From contig NZ_CAKKMV010000013.1 of the NCBI RefSeq assembly GCF_918697865.1, forward strand, positions 62,001-126,000: DNA of 64,000 bases, read 5' to 3'. Positions 52,545-61,280 of the stretch are shown in pieces. The stretch's first letter is position 1. Each line of letters begins with the position of its first letter. The DNA is from Massilia sp. Bi118. GTDB taxonomy: Bacteria > Pseudomonadota > Gammaproteobacteria > Burkholderiales > Burkholderiaceae_D. Both the position numbers and the translations under genes were made by a program. Under the pieces are notes generated by a model. The model did no database searches and had not been told where the DNA came from. It was given only the letters and a program-made list of their open reading frames with translations.

Positions 52545-54956
52545 TTAAAAGTCGATGCCGGTGTTGAAGCCGATGGTGCGCGGCGGCTGGTACTGGGCCA
52601 GCCAGATCGCGTGCGGGCCCGGGTTGAAGGCGCTGGTCTTGATCTTCTCGTCGCTGACGTTACGCACGAACAGGTCGAGCCACCACTTGTCGCGGGTGTA
52701 GCGCAGGCCGACGTCGGCGCGGCCGTAGGCCTTCTGCCGGTCTTCCGCGCCGAGGTCGAACACCGACAGCGTTGACTCGGTTTCGTAGTGGGCCGAGATG
52801 CGCGGGGCCAGGGTCGTGCCTTCGCCGAGGCGGAACACGTGCTGGTACTGCAGCTGGGCCATGAACTTCGGCGTGTGCGGCATGCTGTGGCCGGTCACGT
52901 CCAGGCAGGTGGTGGTGCCGTTGGTGGCGGGGCAGGGCGGCAGCGTGTAGTCGTTCGAGCCGCCGGTCAGCTTGCCCAGCTTGGCGTGCGGGGTGAAGGT
53001 CAGGGCCAGCATCATGCGGTCGTCCGGGGTGATCCTGGCGGTGATCTCCGACTCCAGGCCGTAGATCTTTGCGCCGTCCGCATTCTCGGTAGCGAGGCCG
53101 CGGGTGCCGTCCGCATTCGTGATCGGAGAGCTGAACTGGAAGCCGCGGAACTTCTCGAAGAAGATCGCGTTATTCACCAGCAGCTTGCCACCCATGAAGC
53201 TGCTCTTGCTGCCCACCTCGTAGTTGGTCAGGGTTTCATCAAAGTAGGGGCGGCCGCCATCCTGCAGGCCGCCGGATTTGTAGCCGGTGGACAGGCTGGC
53301 GTAGACCATGTTGTAGCGGTCGATGTCATAGCCCAGGCGCAGCAGGCCGGTCCACTTGTGGCCATTGAATTCGCCGGTATTGGACGGCACGTTCGGGTTG
53401 TAGCCCTGGCCGGGTTTGGTCGGATCGATGTTGGGCGAGAGCGGCACCTGCGGCACGACCGCCTTCGAATCCCAGGTATAGCCGTTGCCGCCTTCGTTGG
53501 TGCGCTTGTCGTGGGTGTAGCGCGCGCCACCGGTCAGGTGCAGGTTGTTCGCAAGGTTCCAGGTCGCCTGGCCGAAGGCGGCCGAGGACTTGACGGTTTC
53601 CTTCGGCTGGATGAAGGAACCCTGCCAGCCCACGGTGCCCTGCTGGGTGCCGTTCATGATCGGGATATCGAAGCGAATGCCGTTGTCCTCGGCGCCGTAA
53701 TAGAGGCCGAGCTGCCAGTCGATCTCGCGGCTGCCCAGCGACTGCAGCTCGACTTCGTGGCTGTAGTTGGTGTAGTGCGAATAGACGGTGTTGTTTTCCT
53801 GGTGGTTGCCGCCGGTCGAGAAGCTCGTCGGCAGGTCGGCGCCGGCGTCCTGGTCGAAGGTCGAGGAGCCGTCGAACTTGGACCAGCCGGCGATATAGGT
53901 CAGCTGCATGTCGGGATTCAGCTGGTATTCCAGGCGCGAGCGGACCGAATCCGAATCGCGCTTCAGGGTGGGCGCGGTGTCGATCAGGGCCGACCAGAAG
54001 TCCTGGCCGGCGCGCGGCGTCTGCATCAGGTTCATCGACGGCGTGCCGCGGTCCGTGAAGCGCTCGTAGGCGATGTTCCAGCGCAGCTGGCTGCTCGGCT
54101 GCCACAGGAAGGAGATGCGCGCCGCGGTCTGGTCCTGGGCGCTGTATTTGGGGCCGGTGCGCACGAACAGGTTGGGATTGATCGGCTGGAAGGCGGCGTC
54201 GGCGCCGCCGGAAGCCTTCCAGGCCGCGCGCTGATCGGCCAGCGAGGGGACATTGAAGGCCTGGTAGTCGACATAGCCGTCGTGCTGCTCGTGGACGGCG
54301 GCGATGCGCAGCGCGGCGGTCTCGCCCAGCGGGATGTTGAATGCGCCGCGCGCGCCGTAGCGGCGGTAGTCGCCGAGGCCGGCTTCCACGCTGCCGCTCT
54401 TGCTGCCGAGGACAGGCTTGGCGGTCTGCATGTTCACCGCGCCGACGGTGGAGTTGCGGCCCCACAGCGTGCCTTGCGGACCGCGCAGGACTTCGATGGC
54501 GTCGAGGTCGAACAGCAGGGCGGTGGCGCCTTCCGGACGCGGCGAGTAGATGCCATCCACAAAAGTAGCGACTTCCGGATCTGCGTATTCGGTCTTGGCG
54601 CTGTCGTTGCCGATGCCGCGCAGGGTCATGGTGGTGACGCCGTGGTCGCCCTGGCCGGTGGCCTGGAAGCCAGGCACGAGGTTGACCACGTCGAGCAGGG
54701 TCTGCACGTGGTTGTCTTCGAGGGTCTGGGCGTTCAGGGCGGTGATCGCGATCGGGGTCTTCTGCAGCGAGGTCGAACGCTTGGTCGCGGTCACGATCAC
54801 TTCGGCGATCTTGCCGCTGTCGCTGGCCTGGGCGGCCGGCGCGGACGGCTCGGCGCTCTGTGCATGGGCGGCGGCATTGAAGCCGGCGCAGAAGGTGAGG
54901 ATGGCAAGCTGGATGGGCGTAAGGGTGCGCCGTCCGGCGCAGGCGGTGTTCTTCAT
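52545..54956 (-). CDS. TonB-dependent receptor for a beta-glucoside or oligosaccharide
   Basis: 803 residues. Signal peptide (LAILTFCAGFNAAAHA), plug domain with IAEVIVTATKR (TonB box region) and TLRGIGNDSAKTEYADPEVATFVDGIY, then a long beta-barrel ending with Phe (TIGFNTGIDF). It belongs to the outer-membrane receptors that carry sugars in proteobacteria. CAGGAGACAG stands before ATG 54956. It is first in a four-gene operon driven by a promoter at 55060-55089 with two LacI-type operators. Confidence 0.93.
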   Translation of the reverse strand: MKNTACAGRRTLTPIQLAILTFCAGFNAAAHAQSAEPSAPAAQASDSGKIAEVIVTATKRSTSLQKTPIAITALNAQTLEDNHVQTLLDVVNLVPGFQATGQGDHGVTTMTLRGIGNDSAKTEYADPEVATFVDGIYSPRPEGATALLFDLDAIEVLRGPQGTLWGRNSTVGAVNMQTAKPVLGSKSGSVEAGLGDYRRYGARGAFNIPLGETAALRIAAVHEQHDGYVDYQAFNVPSLADQRAAWKASGGADAAFQPINPNLFVRTGPKYSAQDQTAARISFLWQPSSQLRWNIAYERFTDRGTPSMNLMQTPRAGQDFWSALIDTAPTLKRDSDSVRSRLEYQLNPDMQLTYIAGWSKFDGSSTFDQDAGADLPTSFSTGGNHQENNTVYSHYTNYSHEVELQSLGSREIDWQLGLYYGAEDNGIRFDIPIMNGTQQGTVGWQGSFIQPKETVKSSAAFGQATWNLANNLHLTGGARYTHDKRTNEGGNGYTWDSKAVVPQVPLSPNIDPTKPGQGYNPNVPSNTGEFNGHKWTGLLRLGYDIDRYNMVYASLSTGYKSGGLQDGGRPYFDETLTNYEVGSKSSFMGGKLLVNNAIFFEKFRGFQFSSPITNADGTRGLATENADGAKIYGLESEITARITPDDRMMLALTFTPHAKLGKLTGGSNDYTLPPCPATNGTTTCLDVTGHSMPHTPKFMAQLQYQHVFRLGEGTTLAPRISAHYETESTLSVFDLGAEDRQKAYGRADVGLRYTRDKWWLDLFVRNVSDEKIKTSAFNPGPHAIWLAQYQPPRTIGFNTGIDF

Positions 54957-55025
54957 GACTGTCTCCTGAGTTTTATCGTTGTGCTGCGTTTTTGCTGCGA
55001 TCAGGCTTCGAATGCGATTTGCATC

Positions 55026-55089
55026 TGCAATCGATTTCATTGTTCGTGAAATCGATTTCATAGTACATTCATGAATTATTGGATGTCAA
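55026..55089 (-). promoter_or_regulatory. LacI-controlled promoter of the TonB receptor operon, with two operators
   Basis: On the minus strand TTGACA (55089-55084) and TACTAT (55065-55060) are spaced 18 bases, a good sigma-70 promoter. The perfect palindrome TGAAATCGATTTCA (55047-55060) overlaps the -10 box and start. A second copy with one mismatch, TGCAATCGATTTCA (55026-55039), lies 21 bases further, that is two helical turns. Both fit the TGAAA-CG-TTTCA pattern of LacI-family operators. The same region precedes the halogenase gene. Confidence 0.8.
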
Positions 55090-55132
55090 ACTCTTTATCA
55101 ACAAAAAAGCAACATCGAACAAGGAGACCGCG

Positions 55133-56725
55133 ATGCGCCCAGCTTCCCCCATCCACGAAGTCCTGATCGTCGGCGGCGGCGCCGCCGGCTGGCTTACCGC
55201 CTGCTTCCTCGCGAAGACGCTGGCGGCGCGCGAGGCCCAGGGCGTGCGCGTCACGCTGGTGGAGTCGCCGGAGATCGGCATCGTCGGCGTGGGCGAGGGT
55301 AGCTTTCCCTCGATCCGCGGCACACTGTCCGCGATCGGCATCGACGAGGCGCGCTTCATCAAGGAGTGCAACGCTACTTTCAAACAGGGCGTGCACTTCC
55401 GCCACTGGGTGCGCGCACCCGGCGCGCCCGGCGCCGACCATTACTTCCACCCCTTCAGCCAGCCGAGCCAGCGCCCGGGCGGCTTCGAGCTGCTGCCTTA
55501 CTGGCTGAACGGCGACGCCGGCGCCGGCGTGCCTTTCGCCCAGGCGGTGACGATGCAACAGCGCGTCGCCGATGCCGCGCACGCGCCCAAGCGCCCGCAC
55601 GATGGTGACTTCCTGGGACCGATGAACTACGCCTACCACTTCGACGCCGGACGCTTTGCCGCACTGCTGGCGGCGCATGCGAAATCGCTGGGCGTGCGCC
55701 ACGTGCAGGCGAACGTCGAGCGGGTCGAGCTGGATGGGGAGGGCGCGATCGCGGCTGTGCACACCCGCGAGCAAGGCGCCTTGTCGGCCGGCTTGTATGT
55801 TGACTGCACCGGCTTCCGTGCGCTCCTGATCGGCGAAGCGCTCAGCTCGCCCTTCAAGAGCGTCAGCGATGTCCTGTTCGTCGACCGTGCGATGGCGCTG
55901 CAGGTTCCCTACGAAGCGCCGGATGCGCCCATCCCTTCCTGCACGATTTCGACGGCCCACGAAGCCGGCTGGACCTGGGACATCGGCCTGCAGGACCGGC
56001 GCGGGATCGGCTATGTGTATTCGAGCCGGCATACGGACGACGCCCGCGCCGAGCAGGTGCTGCGCGACTACATCGGCCGGCAGGCGGAAGGCTTGCAGCC
56101 GCGCCGGCTCGAACTGAAAGTGGGCTACCGCGAAACGCAGTGGATCGGGAACTGCGTGGCGGTCGGCCTGTCCGGCGGCTTCCTCGAGCCGCTCGAATCC
56201 TCGGGCATCGGCCTGATCGAAACCGCCGCCTACCTGGTCGGCTTCCTGTTCCCGCATGATGGCGTGCTCGAATCCACCGCGCGCCTGTTCAATGCGCTGA
56301 TGCGCGAGCGTTATGCGCGCATCGTCGACTTCATCAAGCTGCATTACTGCCTGAGCCAGCGGACCGACGCGCGCTTCTGGCTGGATAACGTTGACGCGGC
56401 GACGATCCCGCAGACTCTGCGCGACAAACTGGCGATGTGGAAGAGCCGCCCGCCGCACCGCCTCGATTTCGTCACCGACCTCGAGATGTATCCGCCCTCG
56501 AGCTGGCAGTACGTGCTGTACGGGATGGAGTTCGATACGAAGCTGCGTGCCGGCGCCGTCGACCTGGCCAGGATCGGCGAGGCGCGCCGCGAATTCGGCA
56601 TGATCGCGCAGATGTCGGGCAGGGCGCTGGCCGACCTGCCGCAGCACCGCGCGATGGTTGAACAGATGGTGCGCAAGGCGTCCGGCGGGCGCACATTCCG
56701 GCAGCCTGCATCGGCGCCGATTTGA
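55133..56725 (+). CDS. Flavin-dependent halogenase-like protein (tryptophan halogenase family)
   Basis: 530 residues. FAD-binding GGGAAG at 14-19 and the family signature GVGEGSFPSIRGTL. The Lys corresponding to PrnA Lys79 is Lys84 (TFKQGVHF); Glu355-Ser356 (EPLESSGIGLIE) matches the catalytic Glu-Ser. The WxWxIP motif is altered to WTWDIG (280-285), so Pro is lost. Homologues are often found beside TonB receptors in sugar loci, where their real reaction is not established. AAGGAGACCGCG before ATG 55133 is a strong ribosome site. It is divergent from the receptor operon and sits under the same operators. Confidence 0.9.
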   Translation: MRPASPIHEVLIVGGGAAGWLTACFLAKTLAAREAQGVRVTLVESPEIGIVGVGEGSFPSIRGTLSAIGIDEARFIKECNATFKQGVHFRHWVRAPGAPGADHYFHPFSQPSQRPGGFELLPYWLNGDAGAGVPFAQAVTMQQRVADAAHAPKRPHDGDFLGPMNYAYHFDAGRFAALLAAHAKSLGVRHVQANVERVELDGEGAIAAVHTREQGALSAGLYVDCTGFRALLIGEALSSPFKSVSDVLFVDRAMALQVPYEAPDAPIPSCTISTAHEAGWTWDIGLQDRRGIGYVYSSRHTDDARAEQVLRDYIGRQAEGLQPRRLELKVGYRETQWIGNCVAVGLSGGFLEPLESSGIGLIETAAYLVGFLFPHDGVLESTARLFNALMRERYARIVDFIKLHYCLSQRTDARFWLDNVDAATIPQTLRDKLAMWKSRPPHRLDFVTDLEMYPPSSWQYVLYGMEFDTKLRAGAVDLARIGEARREFGMIAQMSGRALADLPQHRAMVEQMVRKASGGRTFRQPASAPI

Positions 56726-56734
56726 ACGTGTTTC

Positions 56735-56771
56735 TGAAACCGGTTTCGCAAGCCTTGTTCGGTGCTATACT
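56735..56771 (+). promoter_or_regulatory. Autoregulatory LacI operator and -10 box of the lacI gene
   Basis: TGAAACCGGTTTCG (56735-56748, core GAAACCGGTTTC perfect) matches the operators at the TonB promoter. TATACT (56766-56771) is a -10 box; the operator covers the -35 position. With that -10, transcription would begin at or near the ATG at 56778. Confidence 0.7.
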
Positions 56772-56777
56772 GGCCGG

Positions 56778-57803
56778 ATGAGAAAAGCATCCAGCCCAGG
56801 CCCGAGCAGCGGCGCCACGGTCCACGAGGTCGCCCGCGTCGCCGGCGTGTCGGCGGCCACCGTCTCGCGCTTCCTGAACGGCACCGCCAAGGTCTCCGAC
56901 GAAAAGCGCAAGGCGATCGAAAGCGTGATCGACAAGCTGAACTTCAAGCCGAACGTGCTGGCGCGGAACCTCAAGACCGGCAGCTCGCGCACCATCGGCG
57001 TGCTGACCCAGTCGCTGGTGTCGGGCTACTTCGCCGACGCCATGGCCGGCATCGACGACGTCCTGCAGGGCACCGGCTACGCGCCGCTGATCGTGTCGGG
57101 CCACTGGCACGCGGACGAGGAGGCCGAGCGCATCGAGCTGCTGATCGCGCGCCGTGTCGACGGCCTGGTCATCCTGAGCGGCAAACTGAAGGACGCGCAG
57201 ATCCTGAAGCTGTCGCAGCGGGTGCCCATCGTCGCCTTCGGCCGCAAGCTGGAGGGGCCGCAGGCCTACGGCTTCAGCCTCGACAATTATTGGGGCGCCT
57301 GCGAGGCGGTCGAGCACCTGATCCTGCAAGGCCACCGCCAGATCGCCTTCATCGCCGGGCCCGCGGACCACCAGGATGCGCAGGCGCGCCTGGCCGGCTA
57401 CCGCGACACCCTGAAGAAGCACAAGATCAAGGAAAGCGCCGCGCTGCTGGTGGGCGGGGACTTCTCGGAATCCGGCGGCCTGCTGGCGGTCGAACGCCTG
57501 CTGGAATCGGGGCAGCGCTTCTCCGCCATCTTCGCGGCGAACGACTTGACTGCTTATGGCGCGCGCCTGGCCCTGTACCGGCGCGGCATCCGCGTGCCCG
57601 ACGATATCTCCGTGATCGGCTTCGACGATCTGCACAGCTCCATGTACACGACGCCGCCGCTGACCACGGTGCGCCAGCCGCTGTTCGACGTCGGCCGCTG
57701 CCTGGGCACGGCGATCGTCAGGATGATCGGGCAGGAGCCGCTGGACCTGGAGGTGCCCCAGCTCAGCCTCGTGGTGCGGGAGTCGGTGCGGCGCATTTCC
57801 TGA
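56778..57803 (+). CDS. LacI-family regulator of the beta-glucoside regulon
   Basis: 341 residues. N-terminal LacI HTH (ATVHEVARVAGVSAATVSRFLNGTAKVSDEKRKAIESVIDKLNFKPNVLARNL) and a periplasmic-binding-like core (RTIGVLTQSLVSGYFADAMAGIDDVL; IFAANDLTAYGARLAL; IPDDISVIGFDD-like VPDDISVIGFDD). It should repress the TonB-GH1-glk-MFS operon and the halogenase gene, released by a glucoside. The start is set by the HTH; the only ribosome-like sequence is weak. Confidence 0.93.
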   Translation: MRKASSPGPSSGATVHEVARVAGVSAATVSRFLNGTAKVSDEKRKAIESVIDKLNFKPNVLARNLKTGSSRTIGVLTQSLVSGYFADAMAGIDDVLQGTGYAPLIVSGHWHADEEAERIELLIARRVDGLVILSGKLKDAQILKLSQRVPIVAFGRKLEGPQAYGFSLDNYWGACEAVEHLILQGHRQIAFIAGPADHQDAQARLAGYRDTLKKHKIKESAALLVGGDFSESGGLLAVERLLESGQRFSAIFAANDLTAYGARLALYRRGIRVPDDISVIGFDDLHSSMYTTPPLTTVRQPLFDVGRCLGTAIVRMIGQEPLDLEVPQLSLVVRESVRRIS

Positions 57804-57867
57804 ACCGCGCGTTGCGGTCATCCGCGTGGCGGCTATACTGCACACAACGCCATTCCGGACAGATTTC

Positions 57868-59322
57868 ATGTACGCAGCAGTCGATTTAGGCTCCAACAGC
57901 TTCCGCCTCCACATCGGCGAACCCATCGCCGGCCAGATGCACATCGTGCGCACCGCGCGCGACCCGATCCGCCTGGCCGCCGGGCTGGGCCCGGATGGGG
58001 CGCTGACGCCGGAAGCCATGGAAACGGCGGTGCGCAGCATGCGCGACCTGGGCGCCATCCTGCGCCAGCACCGGCTGGACGCGGTGCGCGTGGTCGCCAC
58101 GAACACCATGCGCGTGGCCACCAATGCCGGGCTGCTGCTGCCGCGCCTGGAAGCGGCGATCGGGTATCCAGTCGAAATCATCTCCGGAGAAGAAGAAGGA
58201 CGCCTGATCTACATGGGCGTGTCCGCCGCGCTGGCGCGCCCCGGCGAGCAGCGCCTGGTGATCGACGTCGGCGGCGGCTCGACCGAGGTGATCGCCGGCC
58301 GCGGCGACGAGATCCAGCTGGTCGAGTCCTTCAGCATCGGCACCCGTCCGCAGAGCGCCGCCTGGTTCCCCGATGGGCATGTCGGCGCGGTCTCCTTCGA
58401 TGCCGCCGTCAACGCCGCGCGTGCGCTGTTCGAGGACGCCGCCGGCCGCTACCGCGCGCACGGCTGGCAGGCCGCCTACGGCTCCTCGGGCACCATCCGC
58501 GCGATCAACGAAGTCATCACCCGCAACCGCCTCGGCGACGGCACGATGTCGGTCGACAGCCTGCTGGCGCTACGCGACCGGTTGGTCGCGGCCGGCCACG
58601 TCGATGCCTTCGACCTGCCGGGCATCAAGCGCGAGCGCGTGATCGTGATGGCGGGCGGCCTGAGCGTGCTGCTGGCCGCCATGCAGGAGTTCGGGGTGCG
58701 GGCGATGAGCGCGATCAACGCCGGCCTGCGCCTGGGCGTGCTGTCCGACCTCGAACTGCGCGCGCGCCGCAGCGACCGCCGCGACAGCGCGATCCAGGAC
58801 TGCATGCGCCGCTTCGGCGTCGACGAGGGGCGCGCCCTACGCACCGCCGCCATCGCATGCCAGCTCTACGACCGCCTGGCGGCCACCGACGACAGCCTGC
58901 GCCGCCACCTGCAGTGGAGCTGCATGCTCCACGAAGTAGGGCAGGCGGTCTCGCATACCGGCGCTCACAAGCACGCCGCCTACATCCTCGAGCATGCCGA
59001 CCTGCCGGGCTTCACCAACCGCGAGCAGCGCCTGATGAGCACCATGGTGCTGGCGCAGAAGGGCAATCTGCGCAAGGTGAGGGAAGCCCTGGGCGAGCCT
59101 GACCTGGCGCGAAGCGTGCTGGCGATCCGCCTGGCCACCGTGTTCATGCACGCGCGCGTGGACGGCGACCTCGATGGCCTGCGCCTGCGCATGAAGAACC
59201 GCATCGAGATCGACACCCCGCGCGGCTGGCTGAAGCAGCACCCGACCGTGGCTGCATGGTTCGACAAGGAAGCCGCCGCCTGGGGCGAGGTCGGCGTCGG
59301 CTTCCAGGTGACCCAGGTTTAG
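57868..59322 (+). CDS. ppx: Exopolyphosphatase / guanosine pentaphosphatase family protein
   Basis: 484 residues. Actin-like ASKHA motifs: AVDLGSNSFRLHIGE, GEEEGRLIYMGV, IDVGGGSTEV, GSSGTIRA. The C-terminal third (about 325-484) is the HD-like helical domain of long Ppx/GppA proteins (SCMLHEVGQAVSHTGAHKHAAYILEHADLPGF). It splits polyphosphate or pppGpp. ppk lies about 4 kb downstream in the opposite direction, with unrelated genes between, so both ends of polyphosphate turnover are in this region. Confidence 0.92.
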   Translation: MYAAVDLGSNSFRLHIGEPIAGQMHIVRTARDPIRLAAGLGPDGALTPEAMETAVRSMRDLGAILRQHRLDAVRVVATNTMRVATNAGLLLPRLEAAIGYPVEIISGEEEGRLIYMGVSAALARPGEQRLVIDVGGGSTEVIAGRGDEIQLVESFSIGTRPQSAAWFPDGHVGAVSFDAAVNAARALFEDAAGRYRAHGWQAAYGSSGTIRAINEVITRNRLGDGTMSVDSLLALRDRLVAAGHVDAFDLPGIKRERVIVMAGGLSVLLAAMQEFGVRAMSAINAGLRLGVLSDLELRARRSDRRDSAIQDCMRRFGVDEGRALRTAAIACQLYDRLAATDDSLRRHLQWSCMLHEVGQAVSHTGAHKHAAYILEHADLPGFTNREQRLMSTMVLAQKGNLRKVREALGEPDLARSVLAIRLATVFMHARVDGDLDGLRLRMKNRIEIDTPRGWLKQHPTVAAWFDKEAAAWGEVGVGFQVTQV

Positions 59323-60323
59323 CGCTTCAGTACTTCCAGCACGGCCTCGACGACGGCTTCCGGCTTGTCGGCCTGAATGATATGGCCGGCTCCCGCCACC
59401 ACGCGCTGTTTGCCGTGCGTCGACAGGGCCGCGGTCTCCTTCTGGATGGCGAAGTTCTCGTCTTCGAAGGCCTTGTTCAGGGCGCTCTGCGGCTTGCCCG
59501 GCACGGCGTAGGGGCTGACGCCGCGCGTCAGCAGCAGCACCGGCATGTCGCCGAAGGAGCGCCGCCGCTTGCGCAGCTGCTCGTTCGTGAGGTCCATGGC
59601 CTTCCCTTCGTCGGCGACGGCGCGCCAGTAGGCCGGGTTGCTGGTCGCAGACTGCACGGCCGCGCCCAGGACGGGCCCGTAATTGTCGGCCGGCTTGCCG
59701 ATGCAGTTCATATGCTCTTCGCTGCCGGGCTTGAAGCCTTTTTCGGCGGCGGCCAGGCAGTAGGCGGTCTGCTGCTCGCCCATCTCGGCGACTTTTTTGA
59801 ACATGCCCTGGCTGGCCTTGTCCAGGCGCTTGTAGCCATCCTCGTGGGCCGGCTCCAGCAGCACCAGTCCCTTGACCTCAGACGAGTAGCGATAGGCATA
59901 GACCTGCACATCGGCGCCGCCCAGCGAATTGCCGACCATGACATAGGGCGGCTTGACGCCCGCGGCGGCCAGCAGCTTGTGCAGATCCTCGGCCACGTTC
60001 TCCGCCGTGTTCGGGCGCTTTGCGGGGTCGCTGAAGCCGAAACCGGCGCGGTCGAACACGCAGGCGCGCGTGTGCTGTGCGACGGCGGGCTGCACCCGGA
60101 ACCAGGTCCAGCCGGCGTCGCCGGAAGGCGCATCGAACACCACCGTGGTGGCGCCCTGGCCGCTGCAATACAGGTTCATCTTGCGTCCGCCGACATCGAC
60201 CAGCTGGTGCGGCTTCGCGAACGCGTCGGCGCTCGCCCACTGCGCGGCGGCTGCGGCCATCGAAGAAGGCGAGGCGCCGGCGATCAATGCCAGTACGGCG
60301 AGTCCGGTCAAGCGATTACTCAT
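59319..60323 (-). CDS. Secreted alpha/beta hydrolase
   Basis: 334 residues with a signal peptide (TGLAVLALIAGASPSSMAAA). The nucleophile elbow is VGNSLGGADVQ; the family-wide FDRAGFGFSDP and C-terminal VAGAGHIIQADKPEAVVEAV supply the fold and the catalytic His. It is probably periplasmic, with an esterase or hydrolase role on small molecules. It converges on ppx with four bases of overlap. Confidence 0.87.
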   Translation of the reverse strand: MSNRLTGLAVLALIAGASPSSMAAAAAQWASADAFAKPHQLVDVGGRKMNLYCSGQGATTVVFDAPSGDAGWTWFRVQPAVAQHTRACVFDRAGFGFSDPAKRPNTAENVAEDLHKLLAAAGVKPPYVMVGNSLGGADVQVYAYRYSSEVKGLVLLEPAHEDGYKRLDKASQGMFKKVAEMGEQQTAYCLAAAEKGFKPGSEEHMNCIGKPADNYGPVLGAAVQSATSNPAYWRAVADEGKAMDLTNEQLRKRRRSFGDMPVLLLTRGVSPYAVPGKPQSALNKAFEDENFAIQKETAALSTHGKQRVVAGAGHIIQADKPEAVVEAVLEVLKR

Positions 60324-60363
60324 CGGGGTACATCCTTTATCGGGGTGAGAAACGGAAAACGGT

Positions 60364-60615
60364 TCAGGGCGAACTTTCGTCGCGCGCGCTCTGCGGTTCG
60401 CCCTTCCAGAAGAAGACGCCGAGCAGCAGTGCGCCCATCAGCAGGCCCCAGGTACTCAGCACAAGCGGACCGTGACGCGCCAGCGCGATTTCGCCGCCGA
60501 TCAGCACCACGAAAAACACCAGCAGCACGACCCAGCCCTGCCACACCACCGGCAGGCCCCAGCCCCAGCCATTGCGCGCCGGGCGCACCGGAAACCAGTA
60601 GCGCCTGGCGCTCAT
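60364..60615 (-). CDS. Small two-TM membrane protein
   Basis: 83 residues with two hydrophobic helices (about 24-45 and 52-71) and a Trp-rich N-terminus (GWGWGLPVVWQGWVVLL). The start overlaps the stop of the upstream gene (ATGA), so the pair is coupled. Short proteins of this composition are common in the group and unnamed; the function is unknown. Confidence 0.72.
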   Translation of the reverse strand: MSARRYWFPVRPARNGWGWGLPVVWQGWVVLLVFFVVLIGGEIALARHGPLVLSTWGLLMGALLLGVFFWKGEPQSARDESSP

Positions 60616-61136
60616 TTCACGCCCTCGCAGGCGCGGCGGTCGCGTTCCGCGGCCGAGGGGATGATGCCGGTGCCGGTGCGCGCCACGGCCAGTTCGTCGA
60701 CCCGTGCATCGCGCGGCTCGCTCTTGCCCGGCTGGCCGTCCGCGCCGACGGAAATGACGTCGCGGAAGCCCTGCGGCACGCCCAGGTCGACCAGCTTCAC
60801 GCCCTTCAGGAAGATGTTCAGCGCGTTCATCGGGCAGTTGAAGCCGACATGGGCCAGCACATCCTCGTCGAGCAGCCGGGCGCCGACCGTGGTCGCGCTC
60901 AGGTCGACGTCCGGGCCGTTGCTGCGGACGAGGGTGACCGTTTTTCGTTCGCGCGACACCTTCAGTTCGTAGTTCACCTCGCCGCAGCTGGCGGCGTAGA
61001 CGGTGCCGACGTCGTGCGCGCGCGGCAGGTGCGAGGCCCAGCCGACCCGCACGGTTTGCGACTGTGCCTGGGCGGAAGCGGAGGCGGTCAGTACGCCGGC
61101 CAGGATGGCGGTGGAAAGCAGAGTGTGTCTTGGCAT
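60612..61136 (-). CDS. Exported protein of unknown function
   Basis: 174 residues. Signal peptide (LLSTAILAGVLTASASAQA, cleavage near 25). The mature part contains two Cys that may form a disulfide (SCGEVNYELKVSRERKTVTLV; VGFNCPMNALNIFL). I recognise no named family. ATG 61136 was chosen as the start of a normal signal peptide. It is coupled to the two-TM protein downstream and divergent from the GbsR-like gene. Confidence 0.72.
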   Translation of the reverse strand: MPRHTLLSTAILAGVLTASASAQAQSQTVRVGWASHLPRAHDVGTVYAASCGEVNYELKVSRERKTVTLVRSNGPDVDLSATTVGARLLDEDVLAHVGFNCPMNALNIFLKGVKLVDLGVPQGFRDVISVGADGQPGKSEPRDARVDELAVARTGTGIIPSAAERDRRACEGVK

Positions 61137-61222
61137 GGGGTCTCCTATCCGGAACATCTTACAAAATCCCCGGGGCGAAAAGACTCGCGAAATGTCACAG
61201 CGGAAACATTTATCGAATTACG

Positions 61223-61268
61223 TTGACATTGTTTTCAGTATGTTCTTTAATTTCTGCATTAACAGAAA
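61223..61268 (+). promoter_or_regulatory. Sigma-70 promoter and operator of the GbsR-like gene
   Basis: TTGACA (61223-61228), 17-base spacer, TTTAAT (61246-61251): a near-consensus promoter. An inverted repeat TTTCTG-CATTAA-CAGAAA (61251-61268) covers the start point and is a likely autorepression site. Confidence 0.8.
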
Positions 61269-61280
61269 GAAGAGAAGATC

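Noticed and set aside
52788-55049. Open frame of 753 codons antisense to the TonB receptor
   Set aside because: Antisense shadow; the receptor frame has signal peptide, plug and terminal Phe.
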